Part shown: piece after piece, positions 44,830 through 53,516 of the stretch | Numbering within the stretch: the first letter of the stretch is position 1 | How the letters are laid out: every line of letters starts with the position of its first letter | From: DASQFQ01 sp963802905 | GTDB taxonomy: Bacteria > Actinomycetota > Thermoleophilia > Solirubrobacterales > Solirubrobacteraceae | Direction of reading: 5' to 3' | NCBI GenBank assembly: GCA_963802905.1 | Contig: CAWDKH010000004.1 | Span: 372,001 to 436,000, forward strand | Length of the DNA: 64,000 nucleotides | Made by a program: the position numbers and the translations under genes | The notes under the pieces: generated by a model | Told to the model about the DNA's origin: nothing | The model's database searches: none | The model's input: the letters and a program-made list of their open reading frames with translations, nothing else

Positions 44830-45891
44830 TCAGAGCAGCCCATGACGCGCCGCGTGTGCAGCCGCCGCTGCGCGTGATGCGAGCCCCAGCTTGGTCCGGA
44901 TGTTGGCGACATGCCGATGCACCGTGTGCGGGCTCAGCACCAGCCGCTCCGCGATCTCGGCGTCGCTGAGGCCCTCTGCGACCAGGCGAAGGACCTCCAG
45001 CTCGCGCGGGGATAAGTCGGTGTCGGCCGCAGCCCGCGGGGCGCCGGTCGATGGCGCGATCTCGACCGCGGGCCGGTCGACGCCCGCGAATTCGAGCACT
45101 GCTCGCGCCACGGCTCCAGCGTCCCCGAACCAGGGGAGATGATCGGCGCCGTCGAGGGCGACGAATACTGCGGCTGGGATGCGGGCGGCGAGCTGACGAC
45201 CGAGCTCGAACGGGATTGCTCGGTCGTTCTTTCGGTGCAGAACCGCGGTAGGTGAACGAATCTGGCCGGCGGCGTCTTCGACGCTGAAGGTGTACGTCGC
45301 CTCGAGCGCCCGCGCCGCGAATTCCGCCGGAGCCGACTCGCGCTGAAAGGCGACGAACTCGTCGCGCTCAGCGGACGTCGCGCTGGGCATGAACACGTCG
45401 GCCAAGACGCGGGAGCCGAGTCCCCAATGCCTTCGGATCAAGTTGGTCAGCATCTCCCGCGCGGCCGGGTCCGCTATCGCGGCGCCGTTCAGATAGGAGC
45501 CATACAGAACGAGCCGTTCGATCTGGTGCGGATGCTCCGCCGCGTACCGCGCGGCGATCGGCCCGCCCGCCGAGCCGGCGAACATGACGACCGATTCGGC
45601 ACCTACGGCATGAACAACGCCTGCAAGGACCTCGACCTCGTCGTCGAGACTCATCGGAGGTGGGCCGTCCTGATCTGAGAGCCCGGTGCCTGGAGGGTCG
45701 TAACGAACCACCGTCCTGTACCGCGCAAGGGCCTTGATGAATTCGCGAAGTCTCCGGTTGCCCCAATCGAGCTCCAGGTGGCTCATCCACCACCCGCCCA
45801 TCACCATCGGCGGACCTTCGCCGACAGCGGCCCAGGCGACCCGACGGCCATTCACCTCTGTGAACCGAACCAGTTGCTCGTGGCTCGACAT
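44830..45891 (-). CDS. alpha/beta hydrolase fused to LuxR-type DNA-binding domain
   Basis: 353 residues. Residues 1-270 form an alpha/beta hydrolase (VVRYDPPGTGLSD, nucleophile elbow MFAGSAGGPIAARY with Ser about 105, Asp in HRKNDRAIP, His in DGADHLPWF). Residues 290-350 are a LuxR helix-turn-helix (LSPRELEVLRLVAEGLSDAE then SPHTVHRHVANIRTKLGL). It is probably a transcription factor using the hydrolase fold as sensor or as a signal-degrading enzyme; catalytic residues look intact, so the enzyme may be active. Confidence 0.85.
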   Translation of the reverse strand: MSSHEQLVRFTEVNGRRVAWAAVGEGPPMVMGGWWMSHLELDWGNRRLREFIKALARYRTVVRYDPPGTGLSDQDGPPPMSLDDEVEVLAGVVHAVGAESVVMFAGSAGGPIAARYAAEHPHQIERLVLYGSYLNGAAIADPAAREMLTNLIRRHWGLGSRVLADVFMPSATSAERDEFVAFQRESAPAEFAARALEATYTFSVEDAAGQIRSPTAVLHRKNDRAIPFELGRQLAARIPAAVFVALDGADHLPWFGDAGAVARAVLEFAGVDRPAVEIAPSTGAPRAAADTDLSPRELEVLRLVAEGLSDAEIAERLVLSPHTVHRHVANIRTKLGLASRAAAAAHAARHGLL

Positions 45892-45992
45892 GGCCTGAGC
45901 CTATCCCCCGGCTGGCCGGTTCCGGCCATCGGATTTGGCCGCAAACGGCGAAGTCAGGCGCGCCCGATCGCGATGGAATCCGCTGTAGAGCG

Positions 45993-46718
45993 ATGCCACC
46001 GACGATTCCCGATCCCGCAGTGCTGAACACGCTCAACACGAGCACTGCGCCGACCGGGCCGCGCGGCATCTGGTCCCGGTTCGTCGCCGCGACCTATGAC
46101 CCGTTCCTTGCACTGGGCGAGCGTCGCGGGATGCGCGAGCGACGCCTGTGCCTTCTCCGAGAGGCGCGGGGGAGGGTGCTCGAGATCGGAGCCGGGACCG
46201 GTCTCAACCTGGCGCACTATCCCGGTGGTCTCGACGAGCTCCTCCTCAGCGAACCGCTTGACTCGATGGCTCGCCGTCTCGACTCGCGACTGCGGCGCAG
46301 CGGTGTCCGTGGAAGTGTCCTGCGCGCGGGTGCCGAGGCGCTTCCGGTGGCCACCAGCTCTATCGACACGGTCGTCTCGACGATGGTCCTCTGCACCGTG
46401 CCCGATCCCGAGGCCGCGCTCGGCGAGATCCGGCGGGTGCTGCGTCCGGGCGGCCGGCTCCTGTTCTGCGAGCACGTCCGCTCCGACTCAAACCGCCTTT
46501 CGCGCTGGCAGGAGCGTCTGGCCGGCCCGTGGGAGGCGTTCGCCGATGGCTGTCGCTGCAACCAGGAGACGCTCGGGCTGATCGAGCGAACACTGCGCAT
46601 CGAGCGCATCGAGCGCGAGGAATGGCGCGGCATGCCGGGCCTGGTGCGCCCGCTGATCGTCGGTGAGGCGAGGGTTCACCGAATCCAACCGCAAGGAGAT
46701 CGAAGTGATCGGCCGTAG
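45993..46718 (+). CDS. class I SAM-dependent methyltransferase
   Basis: 241 residues, divergent from the LuxR-type gene. SAM-binding motif I VLEIGAGTGLNLAHYP, post-I LLSEPLDSMARRL, motif II DTVVSTMVLCTVPDPEAAL and motif III RVLRPGGRLLFCEHV are clear. The C-terminal WQERLAGPWEAFADGCRCNQ region resembles METTL7/phosphatidylethanolamine-type methyltransferases. Its 3' end overlaps a degraded FAD oxidoreductase, so the last 10 or so residues may be acquired. Confidence 0.88.
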   Translation: MPPTIPDPAVLNTLNTSTAPTGPRGIWSRFVAATYDPFLALGERRGMRERRLCLLREARGRVLEIGAGTGLNLAHYPGGLDELLLSEPLDSMARRLDSRLRRSGVRGSVLRAGAEALPVATSSIDTVVSTMVLCTVPDPEAALGEIRRVLRPGGRLLFCEHVRSDSNRLSRWQERLAGPWEAFADGCRCNQETLGLIERTLRIERIEREEWRGMPGLVRPLIVGEARVHRIQPQGDRSDRP

Positions 46719-47257
46719 CACGGCGCTCGAGATGTACTACACCTACGTGAGCGTCTGCCTATAGACGGGCGATACGAGGTTCACCTTCGTGCCGAGCGAG
46801 CGTTCGCAGCTGGCGACGAACCGAAAGGACATCGAAGGCAACTTCCTCGCGACGCTCGAAATCGTGCCCGACGTTGCCGCCCGCTTTACGCCGGCGCGCG
46901 CGAGACGCGCTTCGTCGGTATGTCCTCGGCCAACTCAGCGACGCTTCCCGCGACGCCAGAGTATGCGCCAGAGCCCTGGACCAAGCGTTCTCCGGCGCCC
47001 ATCCGTTCGAGGACGCAATGGCCGCCGATTACTCCCAGCGCGATCGGCGTTCGCTTCCGTTCCACGAGTTCACCACACGGCTTGCGACGCTGAAGCCCCT
47101 GCCACCGGAGCTCGAGCGCGTGCTGGACGCTGTGCACGGCTACTAGGACGCGACGGATGGGTTCTCGCACGTCGGCAGCGCGGTCACGTCCGCGGCGGAC
47201 TTCTTCTCTGAGCAGGACGTACGACGCCTGGCCGGCGTGGGCGAGCGGTCGGCGTAG
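46697..47257 (+). pseudogene. degraded FAD-dependent oxidoreductase, C-terminal half
   Basis: Reads as ALEMYYTYVSVCL, stop (46762-46764), then FTFVPSERSQLATNRKDIEGNFLATLE, RARETRFVG, a frame change and apparent deletion of about 30 codons, then LSDASRDARVCARALDQAFSG and RDRRSLPFHEFTTRLATLKPL, stop (47144-47146), and finally TDGFSHVGSAVTSAADFF to 47257. This is the order seen in actinobacterial FAD monooxygenase/geranylgeranyl-reductase-like proteins. Two in-frame stops plus a deletion make it a genuine pseudogene. Confidence 0.65.
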
Positions 47258-47623
47258 CGACGCCGTGCCCTTCCTAATCGGCGTCGTACTCGCCACCGCC
47301 ATGGACGAGACCGAAGACTCAATCGCGCCGCGCTGCTGGGTGCTGCTTTGCGCGACATGCAGCACCTCCGGGGCGGATCACCGACAGCGCGGGGCGATGT
47401 CCGCTTTGCAGCGCAGCCCTCGCGACGGCGGAGACTGACCTCGCGCGGCGTCTACCGTTGCCGCTTAGCCGGCGAGCTGACGAACCTCGCGGGAGTTGAT
47501 GCGCCCTGCGAGCAGCCCAGCGACGCGGACCGGCGCGTTGAGACGGTTGACCCACACCCCGCGGACAACGCCCGCCGCGTTGTTGACAGTCTGGAGCCCG
47601 GGTCGGGCTGCGAGAATGGTGCC
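47258..47623. other. non-coding stretch with one hairpin repeat
   Basis: Contains hairpin copy 8 and otherwise no gene I can support. It should hold the promoter of the downstream gene. Confidence 0.35.
47339..47366. repeat. hairpin repeat, copy 8 (perfect 8-bp stem)
   Basis: GGTGCTGC (47339-47346) and GCAGCACC (47359-47366) pair without mismatch around TTTGCGCGACAT. Best-preserved member of the family. Confidence 0.75.
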
Positions 47624-48079
47624 GTGCCCGATGACGAGCCGGATGGCCGCAGCTTCGAGGACGTCGCGCGAGCGCTCGCCGACGAGGTGCACCAGGCGGT
47701 CGAGCGACTCTCGACGATCGACCTCGACGACATCGCTCGGGCGGCGAACGAGGAAGCTGAGCGCGCGCGCCGCTGGATCGAGGATCTGGCGCGATCGCTG
47801 GCGCAGACCGGCGACGCCGCCCGCAGTCCAGAAGATGCGCCCGTGCACCACGCCAGCCCGCATCCGCGGGCCATGCCCACCGCGGAGCAAGGCGTCGCGC
47901 TGGCGGCGCTGGAGTCCGGGCGCTGGAGGATCGAGTCGGGCACGTTCTCCGTGCACGACGGGCCGGGCCCGGGCGAGCCGCTCGCGCTACTCCGAGAACT
48001 TCGCGTGTCCGACTGGGTCACGGCCGACGGCGAGCTCACGCTGACCGGCCGCAAGGCACTCGCGCGCTGGTTGGAATAG
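47624..48079 (+). CDS. hypothetical protein with helical N-terminus
   Basis: 151 residues from GTG 47624; the open frame extends further upstream but that part looks non-coding. Residues 1-65 are a charged helix (ALADEVHQAVERLSTIDLDD, then EEAERARRWIEDLARSL), followed by a Pro/His linker and a C-terminal LRELRVSDWVTADGELTLTG segment. No family recognised. Soluble; no signal peptide. Confidence 0.45.
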   Translation: MPDDEPDGRSFEDVARALADEVHQAVERLSTIDLDDIARAANEEAERARRWIEDLARSLAQTGDAARSPEDAPVHHASPHPRAMPTAEQGVALAALESGRWRIESGTFSVHDGPGPGEPLALLRELRVSDWVTADGELTLTGRKALARWLE

Positions 48080-48125
48080 GCGAGCCGCGCCGAGTCGGCC
48101 TCGCGAAGCGCGAGGCGGGCCTGGC

Positions 48126-48157
48126 GAGTGTCGCTTTGCGCGAGACGCAGCAGAGTC
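48126..48157. repeat. hairpin repeat, copy 9
   Basis: GAGTGTCGCTTTGCGCGAGA followed by CGCAGCAGAGTCG. Left arm and loop match consensus; lies 47 bp after the hypothetical gene. Confidence 0.55.
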
Positions 48158-48255
48158 GTTAGCAGCCCCGCTGGTCGACCCGGCGACCGCTTCGCACGCA
48201 TCGGGACGCGGGTGGGAAGCTGTCTAGCACCGTCGCCGCTCCTTGGAGGGTTCTC

Positions 48256-48930
48256 ATGCGCCGCCCGTCCGCCGCGCTCGTGCTGTCATCCGTCGCCCTG
48301 TTCGTTGCGCTGGGCGGACCGGCCTCAGCCCAACGGGCGGCGCAGGAAATCTCCGGCGCCCGCCTGGTCGGCAACTCCGTCACCGGAGCCAAGATCCGCG
48401 ACGGCAGCCTCGCCGCCAAGGACCTCTCGGCGCGCACGCGCCGCACGCTCAAGACGCCCGCCAACCGCTCGGTGACGGCGGTGAAGCTGCGGCCCAACGC
48501 AGTCCGGTCCGCCGCGATCGCCCGCGGCGCCGTTGGTCCCGGCGAGCTCGCCGCCGGCGCCGTGCGCGCTCCCGCGATCAGCGCAGGAGCCATCGGCGCG
48601 TCCAAGCTGGCCCACGGAGCCGTCGGCTCGGCCGCGGTCACCGACGGCTCGCTGCGGGCGCGCGACCTGGGCCGCTACCAGGGTCACGCGCAGCTGGATT
48701 TCGGTCCCATCGGACCGGGCGGCTGCCAAGCGCTTCCCATCGCGCTCTCCAGCGCGGCGGCCGACGCCGTCGCACTCGTCACGGCGCCCGCGAACTGGCC
48801 GCCGGCGATCCAGGTCACGGGACTGCTCGGCCCGGGCGACCGCAGCATCTCGGTCCTGGCCTGCAACTTCACCGGCACGCCCGCGGATCCCGGACCGGTG
48901 AGCTTCCGCTACCTCGTCATCGAGCTGTAG
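48256..48930 (+). CDS. secreted repeat protein of the 'ALFVALGG' type
   Basis: 224 residues; ATG preceded by GGAGGG. The signal peptide RRPSAALVLSSVALFVALGGPASA is followed by repeats of the pattern I-x-G-A-x-L-V-G-N-S-V-x-G-A-K-I-x-D-G-S-L-x-A-K-D-L, forming a likely beta-solenoid, and a C-terminal beta domain with two Cys (GGCQALPIA and VLACNFTGTP). I know this type as strongly expanded in Solirubrobacterales; function unknown, probably surface exposed. Used here as weak taxonomic evidence. Confidence 0.75.
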   Translation: MRRPSAALVLSSVALFVALGGPASAQRAAQEISGARLVGNSVTGAKIRDGSLAAKDLSARTRRTLKTPANRSVTAVKLRPNAVRSAAIARGAVGPGELAAGAVRAPAISAGAIGASKLAHGAVGSAAVTDGSLRARDLGRYQGHAQLDFGPIGPGGCQALPIALSSAAADAVALVTAPANWPPAIQVTGLLGPGDRSISVLACNFTGTPADPGPVSFRYLVIEL

Positions 48931-49162
48931 CTCCAGCCGCAGCGCGTGAGTGAATCAGTGGTCGTCGTAAGACAGCGCCGCGGTCCCGTAGACCGTGAGC
49001 CGCGCACGCTCGACTACCACACTCCGCCCGCACAGCGATCGCCATATCCGTCGTAGCAAGACGCCTACGGCACGGAGCGAACGAGAGGCTTCGGTTTCGA
49101 GGCTGGTCGTTCTCGTCGGTCGCAGCGGGATCGTCTGGCGGCGGTTTCGACATCGGCTTCCG

Positions 49163-49318
49163 GAGCTGTTCGAGGAGATGCACGTGGAAGGCCGAGCCCC
49201 ACACATCGGCGATGTGCCCGGCATCGACGCGGCAGACAGCGAACTCGGGGACGGCGACCAAGCGACCGGTCGCCGAGAATGCCCGGCGGTGCGTTCCGGT
49301 GTCGGTGAAGTGCGCGGC
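49163..49318 (-). pseudogene. C-terminal fragment of a SnoaL-type ester cyclase
   Basis: The reverse strand reads AAHFTDTGTHRRAFSATGR, then VAVPEFAVCRVDAGHIADVW and HVHLLEQL, the closing part of SnoaL-like polyketide/ester cyclases. The frame continues without likeness to any family down to 48917, overlapping the secreted repeat gene. The first half is gone: at 49320 the sequence switches to an oxidoreductase on the other strand. Confidence 0.55.
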
Positions 49319-49319
49319 G

Positions 49320-49773
49320 ATGCACGTGATTCATCCATGGCACGGCAGCTATGAGGAGCACCGCAAGATCTGGAACGGGTCGATCGACCGCCGCCCTGCG
49401 CTGATCGCGCGCTGCGCCGGAGTTGCGGACGTGGTCGCGGCGCTGGATCTCGCGAAGCGCGAGGACCTGCAAGTCGCCGTCAGGGGCGGAGGGCACAGCT
49501 TCCCCGGCCTGTCGACGTGCGACGGCGGCATCGTGATCGACCTGAGCCTGATGATGGAGGCGAAATTCGAACTCGGTGACGATGCCGAAGTTACCTCCAC
49601 CGCCTCGCACTCCCCACCACACGGGTGTCTACGTGAACTTCCTCATGGACGAGGGGCAGGACCGCGTCCGCGAAGCCTACGGAGCGGCGAAGTACGACCG
49701 GCTGAAGGCACTGAAGCGCCGCTACGACCCGGAAAACCTCTTCCGACTCACCCAGAACATCTCGCCTACCTAG
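49320..49773 (+). pseudogene. rearranged FAD-linked (berberine-bridge type) oxidoreductase
   Basis: Three pieces of one gene family are found. First, MHVIHPWHGSYEEHRKIW and RCAGVADVVAALDLAKREDL, then VAVRGGGHSFPG and DGGIVIDLSLMM, the start of the FAD-binding domain (49320-49555, forward). Second, WWGVRGGGGNFGIVTEFEFR on the opposite strand (about 49555-49619). Third, VYVNFLMDEGQDRVREAYG and LKALKRRYDPENLFRLTQNI, the BBE C-terminus, forward to 49773. About 250 residues of the original are missing. Confidence 0.7.
49555..49622 (-). pseudogene. inverted internal piece of the same oxidoreductase
   Basis: The reverse strand encodes WWGVRGGGGNFGIVTEFEFR, the conserved core block that should lie in the middle of a forward-strand berberine-bridge oxidase. 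Its orientation is opposite to both flanking pieces, so a local inversion accompanied the deletion. Confidence 0.65.
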
Positions 49774-49916
49774 CTCCGAGTCGGCTCCCACCGTGCCAGC
49801 GCGGCCGCGGCACTGGGCCTCGAGGGTCTCGTATCGACGCTATTTGCTTTCGGCGACCGCGTCGTTCGGGTCAGCGCTCGTGCTTCCGCCTGCACGCGGT
49901 ACGCCGTCGGCCAGCC

Positions 49917-49949
49917 ACTGAGTGCTGCTTCGCGCGAGCCGCCAGCGAC
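49917..49949. repeat. hairpin repeat, copy 10
   Basis: CTGAGTGCTGCTTCGCGCGA followed by GCCGCCAGCGAC. Lies 25 bp from the end of the TIGR02206-type membrane gene. Confidence 0.6.
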
Positions 49950-49972
49950 CCTGGCGCTGTTGCGTCGGGTGG

Positions 49973-50686
49973 CTAGGCGGTCCGGCGGCGGGGCGCGGTA
50001 GTGAGGCGGGCCAATCTCGCGAGCGCGACGAACATGATGAGGGCAACGATCGCGGCGACGAAGATGTAGACGGGCCACGGGCCCATGAGGTCCAGGAGCG
50101 AGCCGTGCACGGGTTTGTGCCGCAGGAACATGTAGTTGCCGCCGGTCAGCAGTGTTCCCACCCCTGCAGCCACCAAGACGGCAGCCGTGACTCCATACAC
50201 CCGCCACACCGCATCCGGCCGCGGCGCGCGGCCGGCACCGAGCACCAGCAGGGAGGCAGCGGCGATCGCGCCGGAATGGGTTGCGAAGTAGGTGAAGAAC
50301 AGCACGTCCGGGAACGACTGTCCGAGGTCAGGTGTCAGCACCGCCTGCAGCGACGCGCTGAACGCCCAGAAGTAGACGAGTTCGACGAGCAACGCGGAAC
50401 GCGGACGCCAGAGGGCGGCGATCGACGCCAGTGTGACGACGTCTGTGAGCTGGAGCGGCAGGTTCACCCGCGCCGTCCATTCGCCACGCGTGGCGTAGGT
50501 GAGTTGCTCGCCCACGAAGCCGGCCAGGATCACGACCGCGAGCCCACGCCCGACCGGCCTCGTCCAGCCCTCCCCCCACCGCCGTGCGCCCGCCACCAGC
50601 AACCCAGCCACGACGGCGGTCGCGACCAGCGCGGCGATGTGCTCGCGAGACCAGTGCTGCACGATGCCCGCAATCTTCCGCGACAC
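49973..50686 (-). CDS. TIGR02206/YwaF-like membrane protein
   Basis: 237 residues from GTG 50686 (GTG 50662 also possible). Six or seven helices. NLPLQLTDVVTLASIAALW, VELVYFWAFSASLQAVLTPD, FTYFATHSGAIAAASLL and LLTGGNYMFLRHKPVHGSLLDLMGPWPVYI are the conserved blocks of the YwaF/TIGR02206 integral membrane family. Function unknown. Confidence 0.85.
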   Translation of the reverse strand: MSRKIAGIVQHWSREHIAALVATAVVAGLLVAGARRWGEGWTRPVGRGLAVVILAGFVGEQLTYATRGEWTARVNLPLQLTDVVTLASIAALWRPRSALLVELVYFWAFSASLQAVLTPDLGQSFPDVLFFTYFATHSGAIAAASLLVLGAGRAPRPDAVWRVYGVTAAVLVAAGVGTLLTGGNYMFLRHKPVHGSLLDLMGPWPVYIFVAAIVALIMFVALARLARLTTAPRRRTA

Positions 50687-50732
50687 CCGTCGGGAACGAA
50701 TCCGCTCGCGGCACGGCCCCGCGCGACCCGGC

Positions 50733-50764
50733 GGTTGCTGCTTCGCGCGAGAAGCAGGAGAGGC
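50733..50764. repeat. hairpin repeat, copy 11 (perfect 7-bp stem)
   Basis: CTGCTTC (50738-50744) and GAAGCAG (50751-50757) pair around GCGCGA. Lies just upstream of the membrane protein start. Confidence 0.7.
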
Positions 50765-50986
50765 GCAGGGTCGCGCGAGAGCCTGCTTGGCGTCCCGAAC
50801 GGGCGTCTGCCGAAGGTCTTCTGAGACGCCGGCTCGTCGCGCGAGCAGCAGCGAGGCCTGCCGAGTCCGCCGACGGTTAGGGGCGGCTGCGATAGGGCGC
50901 TGACATCCGGTGGCGCGTCCAAACGCCGCCCGGAGGTAATGTGTGCCGCTCGTCCTGTGGAGACCGGTGGCGAGGGAGGGGAAGGG

Positions 50987-52501
50987 ATGCAGACAGGGCT
51001 TGACAGGCGCACGTTTCTCACGCGCGCGGCGGTGGCGGGCGGCGGCCTGCTCAGCATGGGGGCGGTCGAGCGGCTGGTGGCCAGGGACGCCCTGGGACAC
51101 GGGCGACGGACCAGTGCTGAGCCGTACGGCCCGCTGCGGCGGGTGGCAGACCAGCGCGGCGTGGAGGTCCTCGCGTTACCGGTGGGCTTCAGCTACGTGA
51201 CGTTCAGCCACACCGGCTCGATGATGTCGGACGGGTACCCGACGCCGCTGGCGCTCGACGGCATGGGCTCGTTCGCGGGCGGGCGGTTCCACGGCCGCGG
51301 CAAAGACCACCTGGTGCGGCTCGTGCGCAACTCCGAGGACCGCAACGCGGCGGGCACAGTCGGCGGCCTGCTGGGTGACCGCTCGGCGGCGTACGACCCG
51401 ACGGCATTCGGCGGCACGACCACGCTGGTCTACGACGAGCACCGGCGCGAGCTCGTGGAGGACTTCGTCAGCCTCAACGGCACGACGGTGAACTGCGCGG
51501 GCGGCATTTCCTACCGCCGCCGCTCCTGGCTCACCGGCGAGGAAACCGTGGGCGGGCCGGATTCGGCCGATCCCCTGGCCCGGTTCGCGAGGCGTCACGG
51601 CTACCTGTTCCAGACGCCCGTCGATCGGGGCCCGAACGAGCTCGAGGTCGGCGTGCCGATCGTCGCCGCCGGCCGGTTCTCGCACGAGGCGGCGGCCGTC
51701 GATCAGGCGACCGGCATCGTCTACGAGACCGAGGACCCCGGCTCCGGCGTCGGCGCCGGGTTCTACCGCTACACCCCGAGCGACCCACACGACCTGACGG
51801 CAGGCGGCGTGCTCGACATGCTCGCGATTGCCGGACAGCCAAACGTCGACCTGCGCGAGGGCCGCACCCGTGGCGAGCGGCTGCCGGTGGAGTGGGTGCG
51901 GATCGACGAGCCGGACCCGGCGCTCACGAGCGTCGGCGACTCCCGCAGCACGTTCAATCAGGGCTGGGCGAAGGGCGGGGCGAAGTTCAACCGCCTCGAG
52001 GGCTGCTGGGAGGACGACAGCACGATCTTCTTCGTCTCCACCAGCGGCGGCGACGTCAAGAACGGGGACGTCAACTCCGACGGCTATGAGGAGGGCTTCG
52101 GCCAGGTGTGGGCATACCGGCCCGGCGCGGGCGGCGGGACGCTCAAGCTCGTCTACGAGTCCCCGTCGGGAGCTGAGCTCGACTCGCCCGACAATCTCAC
52201 GGTAACGCCGCGTGGCGGCCTAATCGCGTGCGAGGACGACGCATCGTCGGTGTATGTAGATACGCACCCGCTGGCGCCAGGCATCGAGAACGTCAACCGC
52301 CTGATCGGGATCACCCGGGCGGGCGAGGCGTTCGAGCTCGCGGTCAACGTCCTCAACGGCTCAGAGCTGGCCGGCGTCAGCTTCAGCCCTCGCGGACGGA
52401 CGTTGTTCTTCAACCTCTTCGGTCGCGCCCGCTTCGACGAGGACCCGGTTGAGGGGATGACATGCGCCGTCACCGGGCCGTGGCGCCGCGGCCCCTTGTG
52501 A
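50987..52501 (+). CDS. Tat-exported PhoX-family (DUF839) phosphatase-like protein
   Basis: 504 residues from ATG 50987 with GGGGAAGGG upstream. The twin-arginine signal DRRTFLTRAAVAGGGLLSMG is typical. The propeller shows PhoX/DUF839 marks: GRGKDHLVRLVRNSED, GGTTTLVYDEHRRELVEDFVS, NCAGGISYRRRSWLTGEE, HEAAAVDQATGIVYETEDPGSG, FNRLEGCWEDDSTIFFVSTSGGD, DSPDNLTVTPRGGLIACEDD. PhoX enzymes are calcium/iron alkaline phosphatases at the cell surface; many DUF839 members are of unknown activity. Found outside any phosphate operon. Confidence 0.88.
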   Translation: MQTGLDRRTFLTRAAVAGGGLLSMGAVERLVARDALGHGRRTSAEPYGPLRRVADQRGVEVLALPVGFSYVTFSHTGSMMSDGYPTPLALDGMGSFAGGRFHGRGKDHLVRLVRNSEDRNAAGTVGGLLGDRSAAYDPTAFGGTTTLVYDEHRRELVEDFVSLNGTTVNCAGGISYRRRSWLTGEETVGGPDSADPLARFARRHGYLFQTPVDRGPNELEVGVPIVAAGRFSHEAAAVDQATGIVYETEDPGSGVGAGFYRYTPSDPHDLTAGGVLDMLAIAGQPNVDLREGRTRGERLPVEWVRIDEPDPALTSVGDSRSTFNQGWAKGGAKFNRLEGCWEDDSTIFFVSTSGGDVKNGDVNSDGYEEGFGQVWAYRPGAGGGTLKLVYESPSGAELDSPDNLTVTPRGGLIACEDDASSVYVDTHPLAPGIENVNRLIGITRAGEAFELAVNVLNGSELAGVSFSPRGRTLFFNLFGRARFDEDPVEGMTCAVTGPWRRGPL

Positions 52502-52870
52502 TCCGCTGACCGTTCAGCGCCTGGGTGCGACGGGCCGCGCGGCCGGCCGACCCGCCCGGGCGCTCGAACGGACGGCGACGCAAGAACACGACCGATCGAC
52601 GTGCTGCGCCGGGCGATCGCGCGGGCGCCCGACGAGCGGTCGGTGCTGCAGGCGCGGCTGCTGCTCGGGATGGCGCTGGTGGCCGATGACCGGCATGGAC
52701 GAATACGAGCAGCGCCGCGATGGTCGACCGGACTGTGTGGTGGGTCAGACGCGCGAGCGGCGCGGACGCGCGGCCGTCTTCGCCTCGCCAAAGCGACAGC
52801 GCCGCGCACACCACGACGCGCCAGGATGCCGGGACTTCGCGCGGCGCAGCGCAGCCCATGCAGAGGTGCT
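52502..52870. other. non-coding stretch, possible regulator remnant
   Basis: A short frame at 52595-52690 reads IDVLRRAIARAPDERSVLQA and ARLLLGMALVADD, helical and TPR-like, as in the C-terminal part of AAA/LuxR-type regulators, but it stops making sense soon after. No intact gene is seen. Confidence 0.3.
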
Positions 52871-53077
52871 CTAGGAAAGGGAGATCTGCCCGGTCACGAC
52901 CACGTCGCGCGACAGGCCGGCGACCGCGATCGTCGCCGTCGCGTCGAGGGTCTCGTCGCCCTGCAGGTCACCGCCGTCCAGCTGCTCGCGGACCGCAAGT
53001 TCGATCTCCCGCTGCGCGGTCACGCCTAGCTCCTTGAGGAACCTCCGCACTGACATGTTGAAGACCTTTTCGTCCAC
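52871..53077 (-). CDS. DUF6494-like small protein
   Basis: 68 residues. MDEKVFNMSVRRFLKELGVT, then QREIELAVREQL and a beta hairpin (LDATATIAVAGLSRDVVVTG) match the small DUF6494 type proteins I recall (start MxExVFNMxxRxFLKxxGVxxQREIE). Soluble, function unknown. A 16-bp palindrome lies 58 bp upstream of its start. Confidence 0.7.
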   Translation of the reverse strand: MDEKVFNMSVRRFLKELGVTAQREIELAVREQLDGGDLQGDETLDATATIAVAGLSRDVVVTGQISLS

Positions 53078-53134
53078 CGCTCCCCCTTTCGAGAGTGCCG
53101 ACGCTCGACGCGCGGACTTCGCTCCTAGCCGAAG

Positions 53135-53150
53135 TTGATCTGATGATCAA
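53135..53150. promoter_or_regulatory. TTGATC-TGAT-GATCAA palindrome, possible operator
   Basis: Perfect 6-bp arms in an AT-rich patch, 58 bp upstream of the DUF6494-like start. Position fits a regulator site; no regulator is identified. Confidence 0.4.
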
Positions 53151-53207
53151 ATCCACCCGAGCCTACGCCGCCGCACCGCCGACGGACCGTGCGACCCTCC
53201 GTCGATT

Positions 53208-53236
53208 GGAGTGCTGCTTGCGCGAGAAGCGACAGG
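53208..53236. repeat. hairpin repeat, copy 12
   Basis: GGAGTGCTGCTTGCGCGAGA then AGCGACAGG; GCTT (53216-53219) pairs with AAGC (53227-53230). Confidence 0.6.
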
Positions 53237-53516
53237 CCGCAGCCGGCTCAGTGCACGGTGCCGGTACGGCCTCGGACTACGCAGTCGTCCTGCTTCACCA
53301 GCCAGAGCGTAAGCGAGAAACTGGCAACTTCCGGCCGCGGTAGCGGGCCTGCGTTGATGACCGTCCGTGGCGACCCTCGCGGCGCGCGCCGTCCGACGAC
53401 CCGCTTGGCGCGGGCTGAGAGCCATGACGGCGTCGCCAATCGGCGGACGCGCGTGGCGCGCGCCTCGCCCGTCAGCACGTCCCGTAGGCCGATGACCGCT
53501 GATAGGCCAAGGGCCT

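Larger units (their letters stand above)
53078..53516. other. non-coding stretch between DUF6494-like and membrane protein genes
   Basis: Holds the palindrome at 53135 and hairpin copy 12; no gene can be supported. Confidence 0.35.
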
